NCBI GenBank assembly: GCA_902767565.1
Contig: CACXHY010000009.1
Location: 33,063-97,062 of the forward strand
Reading direction: 5' to 3'
DNA: 64,000 bases
DNA from: an uncultured Eubacteriales bacterium
Lineage (GTDB): Bacteria; Bacillota; Clostridia; Christensenellales; Aristaeellaceae
Shown here: positions 23,444-32,242 of the stretch, one piece after another
Numbering within the stretch: the first letter of the stretch is position 1
Layout of the letters: each line of letters starts with the position of its first letter
Notes under the pieces: generated by a model
The model's input: only the letters and a program-made list of their open reading frames with translations
Told to the model about the DNA's origin: nothing
Database searches by the model: none
Position numbers and translations under genes: made by a program

Positions 23444-25623
23444 CCATGACCGATCGGAACGGCTCCCGATATGATCCGCGGCTGCACTGGGACCGGCAGG
23501 ACACCGTGATCGTCCTGCTCGTCACACTGGTCTACTCGGTGCTGGCGCTGGCGGGGCTCGGCAGCCTGAAAGCGCCCCAGACCTTCTGGCAACAGAGCAC
23601 GTACGGAGAGGGTTTTGTGCTGGATCTCGGATCGGTGCACGACGATTTCTCCATGCTGTACTATACCGGCGTGTCCTATCGCAATTTCAAGGTGGAGACC
23701 AGCGACGACGGCGTGAACTGGTCCGATCCCGTGTGGGCGGAGGTCAAGGAGGGGCAGTGCTATCAGTGGCTGTATCTGGTGCCCTCCGAGGGCGAGGGTG
23801 AGACCGCGGAGATCTACCGGGGCCTGACCGTGGACAGCGTGCAGCACCTGAGCGGCCGGTATGTGAGGATCACCGCCGGCACCATGACCCGTTCCGGAAG
23901 CGAAGAGTACGGCCTGCTCCTGGGAGAGGTCGTCTTCCGGGATCTGGTGCCCGTGAAGCAGACCGCCACCGGCACTGACGGCGAACCCTTCGAGTTCTCC
24001 ACCACCGTGTCGGGCGGCGTCATTCCGGTCACGGTGCTCTCCCATGAGGGCGGGAACGAGGCAAGCCCGAAGTGGTCCGACCCGGGCCTGGCCGTCGACG
24101 AGCAGGATACCCTGAGCGGCGAGCCCAGCTGGTACAACTCCACCTACTTCGACGAGATCTATCACGCCCGCACGGCTTACGAACTGCTCCACGGGCAGCG
24201 GGTCTACGAATACACGCATCCGCCGCTGGGAAAGCTGCTGATGAGCGCCTGCATCGCGATCTTCGGCATGACCCCCTTCGGGTGGAGGCTGGCCGGCACG
24301 CTGGCGGGCATCGCGATGCTCCCGGCGATCTATCTGCTGGTCAAGCAGCTGACGAAAAAGACGGCGCCCGCGGCCGCAGCCGTCGCCCTGATGGCGCTGG
24401 ACCTGATGCATCTGGCCCAGACCCGCATCGCCACCATCGACTCTTTCCCGGTGCTGTTCATCATCCTGAGCTATTTCTTCATGCTCCGCTTCATGCAGCG
24501 GGATCTGGCCCGGAAGAGCGGCGCCGAGCTCCCCGCCATGCTGCCCGACCTCGCCCTCAGCGGCTTCTTCTTCGCGCTGGCGATCTCCTCCAAGTGGATT
24601 GGCGCGTACGCGGGCGCCGGTCTGGCGGTCCTCCTCTTCTGGCGCCTGATCGCGCTGATCCACAGGGAGGTCTCCGCCCATGCCCCGGAAACGCGAGGCC
24701 CTGTGCTGAAGGCCGCGGCCATCGGGATCCCCGTCGCGGTCATCGTCGCTCTCCTCTGCCGGCAGTTCTTCCTGGAGCTGGGCGCTGACGCGGCTGCCGC
24801 CACGGTGTTCGGCGCGCTCCCGGCCCTGCTGCTGCACGCCGTCGCGGTCTTCGTCCACGTCAGGATCGCCTTCGGCCCCACGGAGGCCTGGCGGTACGGA
24901 TGGTTCCGGGCGGTATGGGTCTGTCTCTGGTGTCTGCTGTTCTTTGTGGCGATCCCGGCCGTCATCTACGCGGTCTGTTTCATCCCGGTGTTTGCGTCGG
25001 AGCACCTCGAAAGCGTCGGCGCGTTCCTGAGCCGCTTCGTGCAGGAACAGGTCAACATCTTCAATTACCACGCCACGCCCGGTCTGGGGATGGACCACTA
25101 TTACTACACGCCGTGGTATGAGTGGCCCGTCATGGCCAAGCCCATGTACTATTACGCCGCCAGCTACCTGCCCGCTGGCACCAGCATGTCCATCTTCTGT
25201 CTGGGCAACCCGGCGGTGTGGTGGAGCGGACAGATCGCCCTGATCCTGCTGCTGCCCCTGTGGCTGTTCAGCCTGCACGCCGACCGCAGGCGCGGCGAGC
25301 TGACCTGCGACACGCGCCCGGAATGCGGCGCGGGCTTCATCCTGCTGGGCTTCGCCGCGCAGTTCCTGCCGTGGGTGCTGGTCCCCCGGGGCACCTATAT
25401 CTATCACTACTTTGCCTCGATCCCCTTCCTGATTGCCGCCTTCGCCTATGCCTTCCATCTGATGGAAAAGCGCTGGCGGGAGCTGGCCTGGGGGATCATG
25501 GTCCCGGTGCTGGTGCTGTCGGTGCTCTTCTTCTTGGTGCTCCTCCCCTACGCCACGGGCCTGCAGACGCCCACCTGGTATCTGGACATCGGTTCCAGAC
25601 TGCTCAATATCTACTATCGCTGA
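23440..25623 (+). CDS. Protein O-mannosyltransferase-like (GT39) enzyme with embedded discoidin-type domain
   Basis: A 727-residue polytopic protein. One helix near residue 24-44 is followed by a roughly 150-residue extracellular discoidin/F5-8C-like domain (GFVLDLGSVHDDFSM, FKVETSDDGVNWSDP, LLGEVVFRDL). The PMT core then has YFDEIYHARTAYE (Asp238-Glu239, the catalytic pair of PMTs), EYTHPPLGKLL and FNYHATPGLG with TPWYEWPVM. PMTs transfer mannose from polyprenyl-phosphate-mannose to Ser/Thr of exported proteins. The start overlaps the preceding GT-C gene's stop. Secreted proteins elsewhere in the window are possible substrates (inference). Confidence 0.85.
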   Translation: MTMTDRNGSRYDPRLHWDRQDTVIVLLVTLVYSVLALAGLGSLKAPQTFWQQSTYGEGFVLDLGSVHDDFSMLYYTGVSYRNFKVETSDDGVNWSDPVWAEVKEGQCYQWLYLVPSEGEGETAEIYRGLTVDSVQHLSGRYVRITAGTMTRSGSEEYGLLLGEVVFRDLVPVKQTATGTDGEPFEFSTTVSGGVIPVTVLSHEGGNEASPKWSDPGLAVDEQDTLSGEPSWYNSTYFDEIYHARTAYELLHGQRVYEYTHPPLGKLLMSACIAIFGMTPFGWRLAGTLAGIAMLPAIYLLVKQLTKKTAPAAAAVALMALDLMHLAQTRIATIDSFPVLFIILSYFFMLRFMQRDLARKSGAELPAMLPDLALSGFFFALAISSKWIGAYAGAGLAVLLFWRLIALIHREVSAHAPETRGPVLKAAAIGIPVAVIVALLCRQFFLELGADAAAATVFGALPALLLHAVAVFVHVRIAFGPTEAWRYGWFRAVWVCLWCLLFFVAIPAVIYAVCFIPVFASEHLESVGAFLSRFVQEQVNIFNYHATPGLGMDHYYYTPWYEWPVMAKPMYYYAASYLPAGTSMSIFCLGNPAVWWSGQIALILLLPLWLFSLHADRRRGELTCDTRPECGAGFILLGFAAQFLPWVLVPRGTYIYHYFASIPFLIAAFAYAFHLMEKRWRELAWGIMVPVLVLSVLFFLVLLPYATGLQTPTWYLDIGSRLLNIYYR

Positions 25624-25705
25624 CATGCCCCGCCGGGGTTCCGGCGGGCGCGGGAAACCCTGCTGATGCGGATCCGTCAGTGGCATGTCCGCATCATCCA
25701 CCATT

Positions 25706-25739
25706 AAAAGCGCGGCAGACGTTAGTCCGCCGCGTTTTC
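25706..25739 (+). terminator. Terminator of the rbgA-to-GT39 gene series
   Basis: CGCGGC (25711-25716) pairs with GCCGCG (25729-25734), with an inner GAC-GTTA-GTC hairpin, followed by TTTT. Confidence 0.8.
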
Positions 25740-25759
25740 TCGCGCATGGGCGACCGATA

Positions 25760-25890
25760 CGTCCGCCCTGTGTACCGTTTCGGCAAGCGATCCCCAAACC
25801 GATCCGCCCCATCCCCCTGCCCGAGGGGGAGAATCGTGTGGGCTGCGGCCCACACCCGTCGTTCATCCCGGATGCCGTCCGAACCGCATC
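25760..25890 (+). repeat. Degenerate relative of the MITE-like element
   Basis: GTCCGCCCTGTGTACC, CCGCCCCATCCCCCTGCCC, GAGGGGGAGAAT and GGGCTGCGGCCCACACCCG follow the same order as in the full copies, but the sequence is diverged and both terminal repeats are absent. The 354-base gap between 25624 and 25977 holds this and the terminator, no gene. Confidence 0.6.
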
Positions 25891-25977
25891 CGGCCTGCGC
25901 ACTGCGGGGGAATGGCGCGATCCTCCGGGCATCCGGGCGGTTTTCAGACCCGTCCGTGCTTCAGAGGCAGAACAGCG

Positions 25978-27171
25978 TCACGCCTTCTGCTCGGCGCGGA
26001 TCTCCCCCGCCCTGGTCAGGGCCATCTTGGTGATGAGCGGGCCCGTCAGTTCGTAGATCATGGTGCCCGCCAGCACCACCGCGTTGATGATCGCGCCGTA
26101 CTGTCCCGGCAGGTCCTTCAGCGCGATGCGCGCCATGCCGATGGCCACGCCGGCCTGGGGGATCAGGGTCAGTCCCAGCCACTTCACGATGGCGGGCTCA
26201 CACTTTTCGACCTTCGCGCCGAGGGTGGCGCCCGCCACCTTGCCCGCCACACGGATCAGCACATACACCACGCCCACCAGGCTCGCGGTGGCCAGCACGG
26301 AGAAATCCAGCGCGGCGCCGGAGAGCACGAAGAAGAGCATGAACAGCGGCGGCGTGAAGCGGTCGCTGACCTCCAGCATGGCGTCGCTCTTCGGGTAGAG
26401 GTTGACCATGGCCGCGCCGATCATCATGCACACCAGGAGGCTGGAGAGGTTCAGCACCCGCGCGTCCGACAGCCCCACGCCGATCATCACGGCGCACAGG
26501 GTCAGCGCCAGCTTGTTCCCGCGGGAATGGAAGAAGCGGAGCACCCACGTCAGCAGGGCGCCGATCACGAACCCGACCGCCAGGGATCCGACGATCTGCA
26601 ATAGCGGCAGGATCACCAGCTCCATGACGCCGGCGGACGCGGAGCCGTTCAGGGAGATCGCCAGTTTGGAGAGGACCGCGTACAGCATCAGGCCGGTGGC
26701 GTCGTCCATGGCCACCACGGGCAGCAGCATCCGGCAGACAGGGCCGTCCGCGTGGTACTGCCGGATGACCATCAGGGTCGCGGCGGGGGCCGTGGCCGCG
26801 GCGATGGCGGCCAGGGTCAGGCAGACCGGCATGGGCTGCCCGATCAGGAGCAGCGCCAGGAACACGAAGAGCGACGCGCAGCCGCTTTCCAGGCAGGTGA
26901 TGACCAGCGGCTTCACGCCGATCTGCTTCAGGTAGGACATCTTGAACTCGGCGCCGATGGAATAGGCGATGAACCCCAGCGCCAGATCCGAGATCACGCT
27001 GAGCCCCGACGTGACGCCCGGGGACAGAACGCCGAAGACCGGGCCCAGCAGCAGGCCGGCCACCAGATAGGCCGTCACGTTCGGAAGATGGAGAAAGCGC
27101 ACCAGCCGGCCCATCAGCAGCGCCGCGGCAAAGGCGACGGCCAGCGAGAGAAGCGGAAGATCAGTCGGCAT
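25978..27171 (-). CDS. CPA2-type cation:proton antiporter
   Basis: A 397-residue membrane protein of about 12-13 helices (MPTDLPLLSLAVAFAAALLMG; YLVAGLLLGPVFG; LAAIAAATAPAATLMVIRQY; MDDATGLMLYAVL). The TAPAAT and DDATG pair around residues 150-175 matches the ion-binding helices of Na+(K+)/H+ antiporters. No C-terminal TrkA-N regulatory domain is present. Its start lies 11 bases inside the end of the PII-like gene, so the two are translationally coupled and the PII-like protein may be the missing regulator. Confidence 0.85.
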   Translation of the reverse strand: MPTDLPLLSLAVAFAAALLMGRLVRFLHLPNVTAYLVAGLLLGPVFGVLSPGVTSGLSVISDLALGFIAYSIGAEFKMSYLKQIGVKPLVITCLESGCASLFVFLALLLIGQPMPVCLTLAAIAAATAPAATLMVIRQYHADGPVCRMLLPVVAMDDATGLMLYAVLSKLAISLNGSASAGVMELVILPLLQIVGSLAVGFVIGALLTWVLRFFHSRGNKLALTLCAVMIGVGLSDARVLNLSSLLVCMMIGAAMVNLYPKSDAMLEVSDRFTPPLFMLFFVLSGAALDFSVLATASLVGVVYVLIRVAGKVAGATLGAKVEKCEPAIVKWLGLTLIPQAGVAIGMARIALKDLPGQYGAIINAVVLAGTMIYELTGPLITKMALTRAGEIRAEQKA

Positions 27172-27514
27172 GGTTCTGGATCAGTCCCTTCTGATAAGAG
27201 AGCGGCAGGGCGAAGGCGATGCCGGTATCGGGCCGGTCGAGTCCGCCGGTCACCTCGTCCACGATCGCGTCCATGACAGGCAGCATGGACTCCTCCAGCA
27301 CCACGAACACGGTCTTGGACTGTTTCCGCTCCGGGGAGAACATGTGGCGAAGCAGGCCGTACATTGGCAGGTTCGCGTTCTCGTCGTCCGACAGGACCCG
27401 CATCATGCCGGTGGAGTCCAGCACGGTGGCCCCGCAGATGCCCTTTTCCATCATTTTCTCGAACAGCGGCTCCAGCAGCCCGATCTTGTTGAGCACGAGC
27501 ACATACAGCAGCAT
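27161..27514 (-). CDS. PII-like (GlnB/CutA-fold) small protein
   Basis: A 117-residue protein with a ferredoxin-like PII pattern: MLLYVLVLNKIGLLEPLFEK (strand then helix), CGATVLDSTGMM, KTVFVVLEESMLPVMDAI and a C-terminal GIAFALPL strand. The exact family is unknown to me, and the uridylylation-type T-loop Tyr is not obvious. AAAGGAGGCTGTCTGC precedes the ATG. Coupled to an antiporter, it plausibly senses a nucleotide or metabolite and gates transport, as PII-like proteins do with other transporters (inference). Confidence 0.6.
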   Translation of the reverse strand: MLLYVLVLNKIGLLEPLFEKMMEKGICGATVLDSTGMMRVLSDDENANLPMYGLLRHMFSPERKQSKTVFVVLEESMLPVMDAIVDEVTGGLDRPDTGIAFALPLSYQKGLIQNHAD

Positions 27515-27623
27515 GCAGACAGCCTCCTTTCAAAAGGCGAGTCCCATTATAGTCCGTAACGCGGATATGTCAATCAGGAAAAACAGCCCCGCGCGGACGC
27601 GGAGCTGCTTTTCGCGGGCATGA

Positions 27624-29243
27624 TCAGGCGCGGGGCGTGACCGTGAAGAACCAGATATCGTTGCAGCCGAGGGAGGCTTCCAGCTTCAGGCTGCCGTCCG
27701 TGTATGCCGCGACGAAGGGCTCGTCCTCCACCGCGCTGACCTCCGTGATCCGGCGGATCTCCGCCCGGTTGAGGGACACGGGGCTGCCCATCTCCTGCCA
27801 CACGCGCAGGGGGTTGCCGCGGGTCTCGTCCACCCGGCGCAGGGTGACGCCCGCCGGGGCCTCGGGCAGTTCGACGCTGACGGCGACCTTTTCCGGCGCC
27901 AGGTCGAGGTTCTTCATCTTCTGGCGGAAGAGAAGGATCTGCAGGGTCCCGCCCTTCCGGAAGGCCGCGTATCCGATCTCGCCCTTGGTCGCGTCCGGGC
28001 CGAGATCCAGGCGCAGGTCGCCGGCGTCGGCCAGCATCTTCATGGCGTGATAAACCGGCTTGGGGATGCCGCTCTGGGACAGCATGCCGAAGCCGCCGTG
28101 GAATTCCTGCGGGAAGGGGTGCAGTTCCTCGAAGATGTCGGAGAAGCACCAGATGGAGGATCCGTCCAGATCGTCCGCCACGTCCAGGGCGGTCTTCACG
28201 TCATAGGCCGCGGCCTTGCGCGTGTCATTGGTCCAGGCGGAGAAGATGGCGTTCTCGTTCCACTCCGTGTAGAACAGGGGCAGGTCGCCGGCCTGCTTCC
28301 GCACGATGGCCGCGTTGCGGATCATGACGTCGTTGGGGAGATCCTCCGTCTCGGACTTGTCGGGCATCAGGGCCCGGAAGCCGTTCAGGAAGGTCTTGTC
28401 GGCGATGCCGTCGAGGACGGCCCTTCCGCCCTGACCGCGCCGGGGGAAGGCGGCCGCGTTGAAGGAAGGGGCCGGGCCGTCATCATCCGGGCTGCCCTGC
28501 TCCGATACGCCGCCGATGGGGTCGCCCGCGTACTGGTGGGTCGTGACGAAATCGACGGGAACGTCGTGGGCGCGGCAGTACGCGAGGAAGCTCTCCACCC
28601 ACTTGCTGGCGCTGGAGGAGGGGCCGCCCACGGGGATCAGGGGATCCACTTCCTTGATGGCGCGGGCCGTGGCCTCGTACAGGGCAAAGTACTCGTCGCG
28701 GGTTCCGTTCCAGAAGACGATGGGCAGGTCCGGCTCGTTCCAGACCTCGAAGTACCAGGTGCGGACCTCTTCCCGGCCGTAGCGGTGGATCAGGAAGCGG
28801 ACGAAGGCCCGGATGTAATCCTGCCAGGCCCGGAAATCCGCCGGCGGGAGAATGACGGGCCTGTAGAAGAACATGCCCCGCTCGTCGCGGTCCTCGTACT
28901 GCCCGGCCAGCTTCTTCGGCATGAAGGACAGCTCCACAAAGGGCTTCATGCCGGCGTCCAGCACGTTGTCGTAGGCGACGCCGCAGGCGTTGAAGTTGTA
29001 TTCCGGGAAGGCTTCGGCACCGGGCACGGGCAGCTGCATGGACAGGTCGTTGAAGGTGTGCATGTCGTCGCAGAAGATGCCGTGGAAGCGCACGCGCGCG
29101 ATCCCCAGCGTGTCGTGGATGAACTTCAGCTGGCGCGTATAGTCGGTGCGCAGCGCCAGCAGCGCGTGCCCCGAGCCCACGCAGAACTGCCAGTGCTTCT
29201 TGTGAGGGATCAGCGGGGCGTTTGCCGGGATGCGGATGTCCAT
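27624..29243 (-). CDS. Glycoside hydrolase family 39 (beta-xylosidase-like)
   Basis: A 539-residue enzyme without a signal peptide, so cytoplasmic. The TIM-barrel catalytic residues are visible: acid/base Glu170 in VWNEPDLPIVFW and nucleophile Glu327 in FYTEWNEN. ARVRFHGIFCDDM and GMKPFVELSFMP are typical GH39 strands, and the C-terminal about 110 residues form the usual beta-sandwich. Likely releases xylose or a related sugar from short oligosaccharides. AAGGGGAAAATATC precedes ATG 29243; the open frame to 29330 has no family support. Confidence 0.88.
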   Translation of the reverse strand: MDIRIPANAPLIPHKKHWQFCVGSGHALLALRTDYTRQLKFIHDTLGIARVRFHGIFCDDMHTFNDLSMQLPVPGAEAFPEYNFNACGVAYDNVLDAGMKPFVELSFMPKKLAGQYEDRDERGMFFYRPVILPPADFRAWQDYIRAFVRFLIHRYGREEVRTWYFEVWNEPDLPIVFWNGTRDEYFALYEATARAIKEVDPLIPVGGPSSSASKWVESFLAYCRAHDVPVDFVTTHQYAGDPIGGVSEQGSPDDDGPAPSFNAAAFPRRGQGGRAVLDGIADKTFLNGFRALMPDKSETEDLPNDVMIRNAAIVRKQAGDLPLFYTEWNENAIFSAWTNDTRKAAAYDVKTALDVADDLDGSSIWCFSDIFEELHPFPQEFHGGFGMLSQSGIPKPVYHAMKMLADAGDLRLDLGPDATKGEIGYAAFRKGGTLQILLFRQKMKNLDLAPEKVAVSVELPEAPAGVTLRRVDETRGNPLRVWQEMGSPVSLNRAEIRRITEVSAVEDEPFVAAYTDGSLKLEASLGCNDIWFFTVTPRA

Positions 29244-29361
29244 GATATTTTCCCCTTTCGTGTGATCTGACTGATGATGCTTTTCGCGAAACGCGTTCAA
29301 ATCCCTGCACGGATAGAAGAAAAACCCCATCCCGGACGGGATGAGGTCGGTATCGGAGCGG

Positions 29362-31635
29362 TCACGCCTTGCTGCCGCGGTAGTAGTTGATGAGGCAGCC
29401 GTCGGCGATGATCTGCCGCTCGGCCTCCGTCAGGGGGCCGGTGGTCAGCGTGACGGGGAGGGCATCGCCGTTCGGCTTCACGATCCACGCGGGGATGGCG
29501 TCGCGGTTGGCCAGGACGGCCTCACGGATGCCGGGAATGAACACGTAGTCGCCCAGCTCCATCGCTTCCGGGTCTTCGATCAGGAAGGGCGTCATGCCCC
29601 AGTTGATGCAGTTGGAGCGATAACGCTTGGTGGCATACTGGCGGGCGAAGTTGGCGCTGCCGCCCATCACGCGCTGGCAGGAGGCCGCCTGCTCGCGGGC
29701 GGAGCCGTCGCCGGGCATGTTGGCATAGATGGCCGAGCCGAGATCCGTCTCCTCGGGTTTCACGGCCGCGCCGGCCTTGCGGAGGGTTTCGTACACCGAG
29801 CGCACCTCGTCCGGGAGGCCCTTCCCTGCCCTGCGGTCACGCTCCCACTGCCGAAGCACCTTGGAGCGGCCCACGTACTGCGGTTCCCGGCGGGACAGGG
29901 CGAACTCCGACAGCCGCTCGGGGTTGGAGCGGTAGGAGGACGTCTCACCGGAGGGGATCAGCTCGTCGGTGGTGGTCACGGGATCGGTGATGTAGGCGCA
30001 CAGCTTGACCAGCAGGTCGTCGGTCAGGGCGGGCATTTCGGGCCAGTCCTTGATGTTGGGGCCGAATTTCAGCTCCGTATCGGGTTCGGCATGCCCCCAG
30101 CCGCTGTAGACGCGCTTTTCGTAGATGCCGGCATCGTAGCGGTATTCGGGCTCGGTGTACGCGACCTCGATGTCCGTCGCCGCGGTCAGCCGGCCGCCGT
30201 TGGCGGCGGTGGCGGCGATGGAGCGGGCGTCCATCAGGGCCACGGCGCTCATCTGGCCTTCGCCGGGCTTGGATCCCTCGCGGTTCGGGAAGTTGCGGGT
30301 GGTGTGGCGGATGGAGAACTCGCCGTTGGCCGGGGTGTCGCCCGCGCCGAAGCAGGGGCCGCAGAAGCACTCGCGGATCAGGGCGCCCGCGCCGATCAGG
30401 TCGGCCGCGCGGCCGTTGCGGATCAGCTCCGCCATGGCCGGCATGGAGCCGGGATACACGCTGAGCGTGAACACGCCGTTGCCGCAGCTCTTTCCGCGGA
30501 GGATATCGGCGGCGGCGCATATGTTGTCGAAGGTGCCGCCGGAGCAGCCGGCGATCTCGCCCTGGTCGACCCAGATGCCGCCGTCGCGCAGCTTGGACAT
30601 GAGGTCGATCTTTGCGCCCTTGATCTGCGCGTTGACGGCCTCTTCGGTCAGGCGGAGGATGTCCGCGGCGTTCTCCTGCAGCTCATGGATCGTATAGGTG
30701 TTGGAGGGGTGCATGGGCATGGCGATGGTGCACTCGACCGAAGACAGGTCGACCTCCACGCAGCCGCCGTACCATGCCGCGTCCCCGGGTTTCAGCTCGC
30801 GGTAGGCCTCCGGGCGCCCGTGCATGGCCAGATAGTTCTTCGTCCGGCCGTCGGTGACCCATACGGAGGACCAGCAGGTGGTCTCGGTGGTCATCACGTC
30901 GACGGCGTTGCGGTATTCGATGGGCAGATCCGCGATGCCCGGGCCCACGAACTCCATGACCTTGTTCTTGACGTACCCCTTTTTGTAGACCGCGCCGATG
31001 ATGCTCAGGGCCACGTCGTGCGGGCCGACGCCGGGCTTCGGCTTCCCCTTGAGATAGACGGCGATGACCTCCGGACGGGCAAAGTCATAGGTGCGGCCCA
31101 CCAGCTGCTTCGCCAGTTCGCCGCCGCCCTCGCCCACAGCAAGGGTGCCCAGGGCGCCGTAGCGGGTGTGGGAATCGGAGCCGAGGATCATTTTCCCGCA
31201 GCCGGCCATCAGTTCCCGGTTCGCGCTGTGGATGTTCGCCAGGTTGGTGGGAACGTAGATGCCGCCGTATTTGTGGGCCGCGGAGAGGGCGAACTTGTGG
31301 TCGTCCTCGTTGATGGTGCCGCCCACGGCACAGAGGGAATTGTGGCAGTTGGTCAGGACGTAGGGCATGGGAAAGGCCGTCATGCCCGAGGCCCGCGCCG
31401 TCTGGATGATGCCGACATAGGTGATGTCGTGGCTGGTCATGGAGTCGAAGCGCAGGCGCAGGGCGTCCATGCTGTCAGAGAGATTGTGCGCCTTCAGGAT
31501 CCCGTAGGCGATCGTATTCTTTTCCGCGTCCTCGCGCGTGACCGGCCGGCCGCAAAGGGCAGAGGCCTGCTCCGCGCTGTCCGCGATGGTGTTTCCGTTC
31601 ACAAGATAGATGCCGTGGTCATACAGCTGGATCAT
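29362..31635 (-). CDS. Aconitase-superfamily hydratase
   Basis: A 757-residue one-chain aconitase-type (de)hydratase. NCHNSLCAVGGTINEDDH, GSDSHTRYGALGTLAVGEGG, CSGGTFDNI and CGPCFGAGDTP contain the Cys ligands of the 4Fe-4S cluster. The C-terminal swivelling domain GSANFARQYATKRYRSNCINWG is the phosphate/carboxylate-binding part. Overall length (about 755) fits the monomeric hydratase subgroup related to E. coli YbhJ and not classical AcnA/AcnB, so the substrate may not be citrate. ACGGAGAGAGATC precedes ATG 31635. Not obviously in an operon with GH39. Confidence 0.85.
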   Translation of the reverse strand: MIQLYDHGIYLVNGNTIADSAEQASALCGRPVTREDAEKNTIAYGILKAHNLSDSMDALRLRFDSMTSHDITYVGIIQTARASGMTAFPMPYVLTNCHNSLCAVGGTINEDDHKFALSAAHKYGGIYVPTNLANIHSANRELMAGCGKMILGSDSHTRYGALGTLAVGEGGGELAKQLVGRTYDFARPEVIAVYLKGKPKPGVGPHDVALSIIGAVYKKGYVKNKVMEFVGPGIADLPIEYRNAVDVMTTETTCWSSVWVTDGRTKNYLAMHGRPEAYRELKPGDAAWYGGCVEVDLSSVECTIAMPMHPSNTYTIHELQENAADILRLTEEAVNAQIKGAKIDLMSKLRDGGIWVDQGEIAGCSGGTFDNICAAADILRGKSCGNGVFTLSVYPGSMPAMAELIRNGRAADLIGAGALIRECFCGPCFGAGDTPANGEFSIRHTTRNFPNREGSKPGEGQMSAVALMDARSIAATAANGGRLTAATDIEVAYTEPEYRYDAGIYEKRVYSGWGHAEPDTELKFGPNIKDWPEMPALTDDLLVKLCAYITDPVTTTDELIPSGETSSYRSNPERLSEFALSRREPQYVGRSKVLRQWERDRRAGKGLPDEVRSVYETLRKAGAAVKPEETDLGSAIYANMPGDGSAREQAASCQRVMGGSANFARQYATKRYRSNCINWGMTPFLIEDPEAMELGDYVFIPGIREAVLANRDAIPAWIVKPNGDALPVTLTTGPLTEAERQIIADGCLINYYRGSKA

Positions 31636-31756
31636 GATCTCTCTCCGTCCGGTGCGTATTTTCCGCCGAAGCGGCACTTTTGATTGTGGGGTCCGGCCGG
31701 GGTTTTGTCAAGGCGGCGGCTGTACTTTGCCTGCTTTTTCGGTCATCCGGGCAGCG

Positions 31757-31780
31757 AAAAGGCCTGCCCGCAGGCAGGCC
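31757..31780 (-). terminator. Terminator of the paaK-ACT operon
   Basis: GGCCTGCC / GGCAGGCC stem with a CGCA loop, followed on the minus strand by TTTTCGC. Confidence 0.75.
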
Positions 31781-31793
31781 CGGGAAGCTTTGA

Positions 31794-32225
31794 TCACAGT
31801 TCGCTCAGTTCATCCTGACAAAGCAGGCGGATGCCGCTGGCGGTGAGGGACGCCCTGGCCCTCGCCACGTCGGCCACGCGGAAGACCATATAGGCGCTGC
31901 CGTGCTTCGCGCCGAGGAAGGCGTACATGTATTCCACGTTGATGTCGTCAGCGGCCAGGAGCTCCAGCACCTGGTTCAGGCCGCCGGGCACGTCCGGCAC
32001 GGAGACCGCCAGCACCGGCGTCAGCGAGCTGACGAAGCCGGCCTCCCTCAGCACGGCGGCGGTGGTCAGCACGTCGTCCACGATGATGCGGGCGATGCCG
32101 AAATCGCTGGTCTCGGCCAGGGAGAAGGCGCGCATGTCGATCTTGTGCTCCGCCAGCACCTTTGTCATGGAAAAGAGGTAGCCCGGCTTGTTCTCAAGGA
32201 ACACGGAAATCTGTTTCACGGTCAT
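31794..32225 (-). CDS. Tandem ACT-domain protein paired with PaaK
   Basis: A 143-residue protein with two ACT domains (KQISVFLENKPGYLFSMTKVL and PVLAVSVPDVPGGLNQVLELL). ACT pairs bind amino acids or related effectors. It starts 18 bases after the phenylacetate-CoA ligase gene, an arrangement seen in many anaerobes, and presumably regulates or stabilises aryl-acid metabolism (inference). GGAGCGACC precedes the ATG. Confidence 0.85.
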   Translation of the reverse strand: MTVKQISVFLENKPGYLFSMTKVLAEHKIDMRAFSLAETSDFGIARIIVDDVLTTAAVLREAGFVSSLTPVLAVSVPDVPGGLNQVLELLAADDINVEYMYAFLGAKHGSAYMVFRVADVARARASLTASGIRLLCQDELSEL

Positions 32226-32242
32226 CGTCGGTCGCTCCTTTC

